A stretch of DNA of 64,000 nt from Ceratopteris richardii (Eukaryota; Streptophyta; Polypodiopsida; Polypodiales; Pteridaceae): NCBI GenBank assembly GCA_020310875.1, contig CM035432.1:100032512-100096511 (forward strand), in the 5' to 3' direction. The position numbers and the translations under genes were made by a program. Of the stretch, positions 55,632 to 64,000 are shown one piece after another; positions within the stretch are counted from its first letter, which is position 1, and every line of letters starts with the position of its first letter. Below the pieces are notes generated by a model, which had not been told where the DNA came from, searched no databases, and saw only the letters and a list, made by a program, of their open reading frames with translations.

Positions 55632-57946
55632 ATGGAGGGAATGAATGAGATCCTTAGTGTCTCTCCATCAGAGAAACTTCTTGATTTCATGGTTCAAGAG
55701 GGTTTAATTGTAGATTATTTTCCTGATGCAATGACGATATTCAACCCCAAAATTGATTTTGAAAAACTCCTAGAGAAATCGAAAAGCTTTCTTAAGGATG
55801 AGTGGGAGATTTTCTTGGGGTTGATCAATGGAAAGATCCTTTCTATTTATCAGAAAACCTATATCCATCCTCACATCTTTGGGAAGGATCCAATAGATAG
55901 GGCTAAAATCACAAGAAAATGCAAAAGGATATCCCCTTTTCCAGGGAAGCTTGATTTATGCCCAGAGCATGAAAAGGACTGCTACTTGCTCCCTTTAAAC
56001 ATTGCCTTCTTGACATGGCTTGATCATATCTTAGTTGAAAAGGAGGAAAATGTTCATGTGGAAGACGAGCCTTTCTTAGAGCTGACACTTGAGGGAAGCT
56101 AAAAAACTATGAAAGGTGTCATGGACATTGTTGAGGAGATCAATCTCCAAGCAGAAGAAGAGCAGGTCAAAGGTTTTGATGTGGCCACTTTTAAAGCAGA
56201 AACTGCAATAAGGGAGCCAACTGAAGAAGTTCAACTGTCTGAGAAGTCCCTACTTCTCCCAAATCTACCTTTTTACTTTATCTCTGAAAAAGAGTTTATA
56301 CCTCTATTTTACATTCAAGAACTTTTCAATCTAAGGGAGGTCTACTGCCTTGCGCCTATAGTTGAGTCAGAAGAAGTTGCAAGGAGATTCATCAATAAGA
56401 AAGGAGAAAAAAGAAGAAGAATTTTTGTGTCTTGATTTGGATTTTTCTAATGAAGAAGTCAAAGATTCATCACAAGCTCTTTCAAAATTCTTTGAAAAAG
56501 CTATCTCAGAGAAGCCAAGACTTGTTGATGAAGAGTTTGATGAGCATCAGAAGCAACTTGGAATATACTCGTTTGGGTTCGGCTATTCATTTTTGGATGT
56601 TGCTGAGGACAAAGGAACAATTTGTATTGACTCAAAAGAGCTCATCGAGGAGGAAGATGAGGTCAAGGTATGTTGTTTAATATATTCTTATGAATTAAAG
56701 GTTTTTTTTGAGATCTCCATTTTTAGTGAGAAATTGACCACGACCGATGCAAGCGATAAGGCCCATTGGATAATTTCCGTTGGGCCTTATTGCTTGCATC
56801 AGACGTTTTTGGACTTTAAGAGGAAGATGAGGTCAAGGTATGTAGTAAAATATATTCTCATGATTTTAAGGCTAAGGAGATGAGATGCCACAATCGGTTT
56901 TCTCCAAGGTCTCCATTTAGATTGAGAAGTCGATCATGACCGATGCAAGCGATAAGGCCCATTGGATATTTTCCGTTGGGCCTTATCGCTTGCATCGGTA
57001 GTGTTTGGACTTGAGAAAGATGACATCAAGGTTTACAGTTAACTATATTCTCAAGAATTTTAGGTTAAGGATATGAGATGGGACCGATGCAAAATCTCTA
57101 GCTTGTACCAGATTTGTCCAAGATCTCCATTAGAAGTGTCAGAAATCGATCACAACCGATGCAAGCGATAAGGCCCATCGGATATTTCCCGTTGGGCCTT
57201 ATCGCTTGTATCGGTCGTGTCTAGGAGTTGCATGCAACATTGATAATAAATATCTAGCTTGAAAGAATTCCCCTCATTCATCAAATATTACATGCTTCTA
57301 GGTAGTTTGCAAAGAGATATTGATGACGACCGATGCAAGCGATAATGACCGTCTGAATTTCTCTAAAGACCCTAATCACTTGCATCAATCGTGTCTCTTG
57401 CTTTTTTTCTAATTGTTTCAAGTTACTTCTCATGACTCCTAAAGTGTGCTTGCACTTCATCTAACCTTGTTTTTCATTTTTACCACAGTTAACTTTATTG
57501 GATGAAGATAATTACCTTGGCAGGGGCAAGGGAACAAGAAAAGCCATAGAAGAGAAAGGAAAAGCAAAGGTGGATATTCATTCTATTATCCACTATCTTC
57601 CAAACTTGAACCCAGACACTTTTTGTGTTGTTCACAAGCACTATAGTGAGGAGCCAGACTTTGCATTGTTATGCTTAAGGACTCTATCAAAATACATGGG
57701 TTTTACTCCAATACCCTTTAATGCTTTCAGAGTTTTGCTGCTTGAAAGAGCAGTTGCATTCAGAATTTTTGGATATGCCCCAAGAATCAATGCTTCAAGG
57801 CAGGGTACTTTCTTTGTTATTCAAGCTATGCAATGACTGCACGGGTGTCATATTTAAAAAGCATTGTTGGATACAGGAGAAAAGAGTTCCTTAGATATAG
57901 AGGTGATTTGCCAGAGCCAAGCTCTTTAAAGAGGCTCAAGGAATGA
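55632..57946 (+). pseudogene. Transposon protein B, outer copy, broken
   Basis: Exons 55632-56667 and 57489-57946 use the same splice sites as the inner copy. A TAA at 56101 and an insertion in an A-rich stretch near 56405 break exon 1; a frameshift near 57800 breaks exon 2. It is otherwise collinear with the intact 497-residue inner protein. Confidence 0.85.
56739..57393. repeat. Four hairpins in the outer gene B intron
   Basis: Start at about 56739, 56935, 57151 and 57325. The first units again carry copies of the exon-1 end (gaggaagatgaggtcaag|gtatgt at 56820-56845). The inner copy has seven hairpins here. Confidence 0.85.
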
Positions 57947-58273
57947 CTTCAGTTTTTCAAATTCTATATCTCAACAAATGTACATATACAGAAATTTCCC
58001 AATGTGATATAAGACAGTGCAAATTTTTTTGGTGTAATTGATCCATGGCCTAATATTAATTGTTATTGCTTCTCTGGTCAAATTCATATGATGGTAATAG
58101 ACATATTTCTTTTCAAAGATTAATACATCATGAAATGTACATACATGACATCTTTATTTCTCAAAGAAATAAAAGACATTGCAAATATTAAAGCTCTGTT
58201 TGAAATGTAGTCTTTTTCATTTTGCGATATTGATACATGATGATTTTGTCTGGTGATAGCCATATCCTTCTGA

Positions 58274-60630
58274 TTATATTTGGCATGAGGTCCTTTGTAA
58301 TTGTCTTCTAAAGAACCAATCAAAAAGCTCTCTGAAGGCATTGCTCTTTGTTACTCCTCCTCCTTTCCTTACACCTAAAGAAGCTTGTGCTTGCTTGATA
58401 ATGAGATTTTTCCATGCCTTGGGTGTTCCACATGGCAAGTGGTTCTTTTTCTGCAAAGAATGCACCATGCACAAGAAGAATATGCTAGAAGAGCAGAAGA
58501 ATCTCATTAGATCTTTATTTCAATTAACAATAAATAAATTGAATAGAATATCTGTGGAACTCACCAAGTAGTATGTTATGTCTTTGGCACCCCATGCCTC
58601 TATGATGGTTTCTATAAGCTCTGTGGTCACCTTTCTGAAATCTGTCACATAACTTTTTGATGTTACTTGCTGCCTCATGATCTTAAAAAGATTATCTAGT
58701 TTGACCCATACCTCCATTCTCTTTTTTGCTATTTCTGGTTTGCTTTTTACATTAGTCATGAGGTTTGTCATCATGGTTGCTGAAGAATCTCCTTGCTTTT
58801 GCACCTCCCATTGAGACATCCTGTAGTACATCACCTGTATCTTGTGAAAGATTTGGATCTTTTCTTAGATGAACATCACCACCATGAAATCCCATTTCTG
58901 AAAGAAGACATTCACATTTTTTCATGCACTCATCTGCAAGAGTTGTAGGCTTGATAGAATATGCATAATCCAAGTGAAGACGGACCAACTTGTCAATGCT
59001 TCTTAACTCTGCATGTAGTGTACATATGTATACATTTTTCAATGCTATTGGAAGTATGGGATCCCAAATCATTGAAGAAGATGAGTAGTTATGAAGAATA
59101 ACATTTTATCTGGAAGGAGCCTCTTCAGCCTCAGCTCTAGCAATCCATCCATTTGTGCCTCGGCTTTGCATGCAGTACAAGCAAGGGTACTTAGAATTTG
59201 CTCCCCCACTTAAACCAAACATGCATTTGAGTGTCTTTAGGTCTCCACTCAAATGCCACTCAACTTGAAAGTTCCCGTAGTCTTTGACATTCAACAATTC
59301 TCCTGTATGATGCCTTTGGATAACATTTGGAATGTTTGTCTGTGAGAATAACCATTTAAGTGTTTTATGGCTCTCAGATGGAACTTGAGCACAACTAACC
59401 CACCATAACTCCATTTCTAATTATACTTTGAGAGATGGAGTATCCAATTTCCCAAGGCTATATATAGTCCAAAGCTTTGTTCATAAGTGCAATACTTATT
59501 CTCTCCATCTTTTGATTCTTTTTAAGCTCAACTTCATCAAGTTTGATTACAAATTTCAATAGACTAGAACATTCATGTTCTTTTATATTATAGAAAAGAA
59601 CCATGTATGTTTGAAGTTTTATAATATCTATCCATATGTTGTTAAATGCATTGTAAGTGAAATGTAACTTTTGTTTTCCTACTTCGTAAGGCATGTTACC
59701 GTTAATATGTTTATATTCAGCAAATACTGATGTGATCTTCTTATTCAAGCAGAGCCGAAACTTTCCTACATGATGGGGTCTAGGCAATCCAAAACTTCTA
59801 ACTTTGTTAAATTTTAAAAATTCACACCAAACTTTTGAAATTGCTCTATAACCTTTCCTACTCACTCCGACACTATCACAAATCTTTTGAATTTGAGATG
59901 GTTCTAGTAACAGATTCATTTCTGTCATGAGTTTTTGAAAAACAAAGCGTTTTAAGCATGTATTTTCATTCAGTTTTAATAGTCTTAAAAGATCATTTTG
60001 ACTCAAAATTTCATTACAGAAATGTACGCGCTCAAAACTGCTCGACATATTGAAACCTAGCACATTTGTCACATGATCTCTAACAATTTTCATTCTTTTC
60101 TTTTTCTGGCAAGATTTTTCAATCAAATCTAAAAAAGGTTTTACTCGTTTTGACTGCATTCTCAAACCTATAGGAGTTTCTTTCATTTTTTTAAATGACT
60201 CTAACTGAGAAGATAAAGTGGATAATTTTTTTTCTAGCTCCCTCATATGTAAATCCTTCTGATGTAGTGTGTTTTGTAAACAGTTTATGTATTGTACATA
60301 ATTCCTTGAAATATCCCAGAGCCTTGAACAATAGCCTCGTAAACCATCCTCACCATCTCCTACAAATCTAATTAGATCGTTTAGATTATGAAAAGGGAGG
60401 TACCTTCCAGTTTGTGAATCAATTGGATCAATAGATCCATCTGTCCATATGTTGATATGTTTCTTGCCTTCCTTTCACAATCCATCCACTTCAGGAGGAT
60501 GAAGAGCCCTTCGGAATACTTTTCTTGTCGTCGCATACTCCTCACTAACTACAATGTTGAGATGGAACTTTTCACAATGATTTTGATTGTTTGAAAGCTC
60601 AGCGAGAGTATTTGGGTTAAGGTTCTCCAT
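58274..60630 (-). pseudogene. DDE-type transposase-like gene, outer copy
   Basis: Same two-exon layout, start MENLNPNTLAELSNNQNH at 60630, stop at 58274. In-frame stops come from CGA-to-TGA near 60477 and CAA-to-TAA near 59108 and 59418; small indels lie near 59460 and 58790. It does not have the frameshift of the inner copy: KNVYICTLHAEL reads through. The SGDLKTLKCMFG, PCLYC and QGMEKSHY-type regions are recognisable. Confidence 0.8.
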
Positions 60631-60959
60631 GGTGTGCTATGAAAAATGACCGGCAAGTGTCTAAAATGACATGAAAGAGAGAAACAGGCGTGCTATGAAA
60701 AGTAGAGTAAAAAAGTGCAAAACCTCATCATCACACATTATATAGGTCCGTGAACAACAGGAAAATTCAAATTTTGATCAGCGCCTGGTGAGCACAAACT
60801 TCGAGGCATAAGATATCACTCAAACTTTTCATGATTATCATACGAGTTTCTCTCTCTTCAAAATTTGCATAAGATACGTTTTAAATGAACTTACACGAAA
60901 TTTCTTAAAGGATTTGACAACTTTAATCCCGACTAAGCACAACTAATTGAAATCCTTAC

Positions 60960-60992
60960 AGGACCCTTTTTGGGCCGATTTTTGCCCTAATG
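60960..60992 (-). repeat. Terminal inverted repeat, outer copy, transposase end
   Basis: Reverse complement begins CATTAGGGCAAAAATCGGCC; two differences from the inner copy, one a CpG loss. Confidence 0.88.
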
Positions 60993-62574
60993 AGAAGATA
61001 AACCAACACCCAAATTAGCCAAAAAGCTACACACACCCCACAAATGTTGTGGAAAGTAGCCCTATACTTAGCCTTACAACTAAAAGTGGCCACACTAGGC
61101 TCTTTCTTGCTACACTTCTTGCTCAAACAAGATATGTGGGAGCTACCAAGAATGAAGCAAAAACCATTGGTGGATAGACCAGTGTCATAGCAACCTACCA
61201 AGTTTGGTGAAAAAAAGCTAGATGGCAGTAATGATCCCCCCTTGGCAAAAAACAATCCAAATAGCAAGGTGCCACTCAAGTAGAGAAAGATGCACTTGAT
61301 CGCCTACCAATGCTTGTCACATGCACAATGCATACACCTACTCATATGAGAGATAGAAAACTAAATTTCAGACCATGTTATGCATAAGTAAATCAAGCAT
61401 CTAATAGCTTCTTATAGAGAGCAACATCAAATGCATATATAGAATCATGAAGACTCAACCATAAACCTGTTTCCATGGGAATGGAAATATGTTTGCAATC
61501 TTCAAGGAAAAAACACTACAATGATGGGTCAATGTATTTAATTTGATACAAAATTGTTCTCCCATCAACTTGCATAAATTGAATGCTGATGCAAATGCCC
61601 CGGATCTTACATCTAAAAGAGGCATGAAAATTAGCCTTACATTCAGCAATATGCTTTTCATTAGAACCAACAAGCAGTATATGATTGACATATACAACAA
61701 TGATCAGAAGTACATCATCTACACGCATAACATATAAGGTGCTCTCAGTTGGACTATTCTCAAAATCATTGCTAGTAAGTAGGCATGTATCTTTTCATAC
61801 CAAGCAGGTGGTGCTTGCTTCAAACCATATAATGCCCTTTTCAACCTGCACACTTCTTTTCATGACCTTTTTGCACGAAACCATAGGGTTGAAATATATA
61901 CACTTCATCATATAAGTCACCATTTAGAAATGAAATTTTAATGTCCAACAGATGTACACTCCAACCATGATAACTAGCAAGTGCATAAATGATATGAACA
62001 ATGGTCATTTAGCATGCGGAGAAAAAATATCATCAAAATCAATTCCTCTCCCTTGAGCATAACCTTTGGCAACAAGCCTAGCCTTAAACCTATCAATTGT
62101 CCATCAGGCTTATATTTTATTTTGTATACCTATTTACTACCAATGGCCTTTTTGCTTGGAGGAAAATCACAGAGAGACCAAGTACAATTCTTCATAACAT
62201 CATATTCCGATTGCATAGATGCCATCCAATTTTTTGAGTGCTATGATTCATCAAAAGAAATAGGTTCATTCTCATCACAAAGACGATAGTCATTGCATAA
62301 AAATCTGATGCAAAGGAAGCATTATAAGAGCCTGAACAAGTATGATATGACAAAGATGCATCTAATGTGCTACCTCTCAAAGTCTACAACATCCATTTAG
62401 AACTATTTTTTTCCTCTTCTATATCAATCCTGGCATCATCAAGTGCATGATGTAAATTTGCATAAAAGATGGCATGAACGCATCATCCTTTGAAACATGT
62501 AAAGGTTGAGAAATTGCCCCATTTTGATCACCATTTGATTGTCCATATGTAAAAAGAGGAACTAAAGTGTTATA
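60993..62574 (-). mobile_element. Copia fragment continuing from 37990
   Basis: RNase H (60993-61280; TNGFCFILGSSHISCLSKK), reverse transcriptase with its catalytic motif decayed to YVNHILLV (61640-61730), RT start (about 62030-62200) and part of the upstream linker. Many stops. It is cut at 62575 by another Copia LTR. Confidence 0.8.
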
Positions 62575-63475
62575 TGTTGGTGTTTGAGGTCTGCAGAAGC
62601 ATGAAAACAACACAAGGAAGATGAAGAAGAAGCTTGGAGAAGAACACACAATATTGAATGTATTACCAAGTATAAGTCACCCATTAGGGTTATATGTCTA
62701 TATACAAGCGGGGGGGAAAAATCCTCCTAAAGAGGGACAAAGTGCCCCGATGGTCCTAAGTGTGTTCACATACATTGCTTTGAAAAAGCGAACAAGGATT
62801 TGGCACACACGGATAAGGAAGTGCCAAGTTATGTAGAAAGAGATCAATCCACAAAAGGAAGGAAGCCTAAACCTTTGCGAAAATCTTTAAACTCCTCCCG
62901 AGGTAGAGCCTTTGTGAAAAGATCTCCAATGCTATCCTGTGTGGGCACATGTGCCAAATTGATATCCTCAGTAGAGAACCTCTCCCTAACATAATGATAA
63001 TGCACCTCAATGTGCTTTGTGTGAGCATGGAACACATAGCTCCTTGCAATTTCCAATGTGCTCTAACTGTTCGTGAAGGTGGTGTTGGCATAATAGTGAC
63101 AAACACCCAAATAAGCCAAAAAGTGTCTAAGCCACACACACTGAACAATAGCTGTGAAAGCTACCCTACACTCCGCTTCACAACTAGAAATGACCACAAT
63201 ACATTGTTTTTTGCTCGACCAAGATATGCATGAGCTACCAAGTAGAAGCAAAAACCACTAGTGGAAACAAGAGTATCATAGCAACCAACCTAGTCAGAGT
63301 CATAAAAAGCATGTAAATCTGGGAGTAGTGATCCCCCTTGGGATAAAAATTCCAAGTAATCGGGTACCACTAAAGTAGGAAAATATGTGTTTAACCACCT
63401 ACCAATGCTTGACACCTGGGAAATGCATAAACCTATTTAATTGAGAGACAAAAAATTGAATATCAAGCCACGTTA
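62575..63475 (-). mobile_element. Third related Copia: 3' LTR and RNase H
   Basis: An LTR-like start, tgttggtgtttgag at 62575, resembles 37491 and 19179. RNase H follows (62844-63251; TKHIEVHYHYV, SSCISWSSKKQ). It is cut at about 63476 by a plus-strand LTR. Confidence 0.75.
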
Positions 63476-63769
63476 TTGTTACACTTATGTGTTCTTCAAG
63501 TAGCTTTGATGTGAAACTTTTCCTTGTAGATGGGCACTTTTTACTCTAGTACTAGCTAGAGGTTTTTCCCCATGTTACCAGATACATGATTCACTCATAT
63601 GTGGTGGTACCTTATACTTAGGGATATTATTCAGCTCTTACTTCAATTCAATTCATCATCAATAGAGAGAGCTATTCTAGCCATCCATCTTCTCCGTGTG
63701 TGTTGCTACATTTGTGCTCCTTATGTGTGCTTCTCTTGTGTCTCTCGCACTGCTACACACATCTAATAG
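63476..63769 (+). repeat. Plus-strand LTR (~290 bp) of a Copia entering the window
   Basis: Begins TGTTACACTTATG inside the older Copia and runs to ...acacatctaata, directly before a PBS. The region near 63650 (atcatcaatagagagagct) is typical of Copia LTR ends. Confidence 0.6.
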
Positions 63770-64000
63770 TGGTATCAGAAAAGGTTTAGATCCTTCTCAA
63801 GTTTTGGTCTTTTGCGTTGTGGTGCACGTGCACTTTTCACATTGCAAATCGACTTCGAAGCATAGAAGAGTGAATTTCAATAGCCAAGAAACATTTCCAT
63901 AAGTTGCACTGGGGTTTTACCCACATTTCAAAGCCATTCTTGCAGTCAAAATCACAATCAAAGTGAGGGTTTGTGAGCTGAAATTTTAGCATTTATTTCA
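63770..64000 (+). mobile_element. PBS and leader of a plus-strand Copia
   Basis: tggtatcagaaaagg at about 63771 is a Copia-type primer-binding site. The sequence after it is leader with no gag start before the window ends. Confidence 0.6.

Larger units (their letters stand above)
37991..60992 (-). mobile_element. Outer copy of a histone-protease DNA transposon
   Basis: Reading from 60992 leftwards: terminal repeat, transposase, gene B, gene C, gene A, terminal repeat at 37991. It is split by an inverted copy of itself (39657-51567); without that it is about 11.1 kb. One A lies at each outer junction where the related empty Copia site has one fewer base. Its genes carry more stops and frameshifts than the inner copy and its G-boxes and ends have lost CpGs, so it is older, as the nesting requires. 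The family matches no superfamily I can name with confidence. Confidence 0.88.

Noticed and set aside
37991..60992. Reading the palindrome as a single giant element with 10-kb inverted arms
   Set aside because: The four terminal repeats, the split gene A and the unbroken target sequence in the inner copy show two nested copies instead.

Overview
This is a repeat-dense nuclear segment from a land plant. The evidence is spliceosomal GT-AG introns, plant-type Copia, Gypsy and L1-like elements, a leucine-rich-repeat receptor kinase of the phytosulfokine-receptor type, and loss of CpG in the older transposon copy. The mix of retroelement layers around one isolated host gene suggests a large genome, but the species cannot be named from the sequence.

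Layout. 1-9900: a Copia remnant (minus strand) between inverted arms; the right arm is split by a young L1-like LINE (3706-9001) whose ORF2 is intact. 9901-15260: LTRs, primer-binding sites and unassigned AT-rich DNA. 15260-22440: a fold-back repeat, two Gypsy fragments in opposite orientation and a decayed Copia (19179-22440). 22530-25612: a diverged tandem repeat, a CATGCATA-type satellite and CT-rich minisatellites. 25613-29666: a second Copia of the same family as the one at 1022-3705. 29667-37089: the only convincing host gene, an intronless PSKR/PSY1R-like receptor kinase (32122-35181), in low-information flanks. 37090-37990 and 60993-64000: LINE and Copia debris.

The centre (37991-60992) is the main discovery. 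Two copies of one large DNA transposon are present, one nested inside the other in inverted orientation. The inner copy (39657-51567, 11.9 kb) is complete end to end, with terminal inverted repeats starting CATTAGGGCG. The outer copy (37991-39656 plus 51568-60992, about 11.1 kb) is split by it. Both insertions appear to duplicate a single A. From the transposase-side end each copy encodes: (1) a DDE-type transposase-like protein, (2) orphan protein B, convergent to it, (3) protein C, divergent from B, and (4) orphan protein A, convergent to C. Protein C begins like histone H3 (MART..ARK), carries a histone H3 fold with several CENH3-like features, and continues through three introns into a Ulp1/C48-like cysteine protease domain. 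I know of no described transposon carrying an H3/CENH3-like histone fused to a Ulp1-like protease.

The two copies also hold 24 near-perfect hairpins of about 50-75 bp built on one palindromic core (ACGACCGATGCAAGCGAT and its complement). They occur only in the leaders, intron and downstream region of genes B and C. B and C share a divergent promoter with three tandem G-box units; all three G-box CpGs are lost in the older copy. Genes A and B of the inner copy are open. Its transposase and histone-protease genes each carry a few disabling changes, so this locus is probably not autonomous now.
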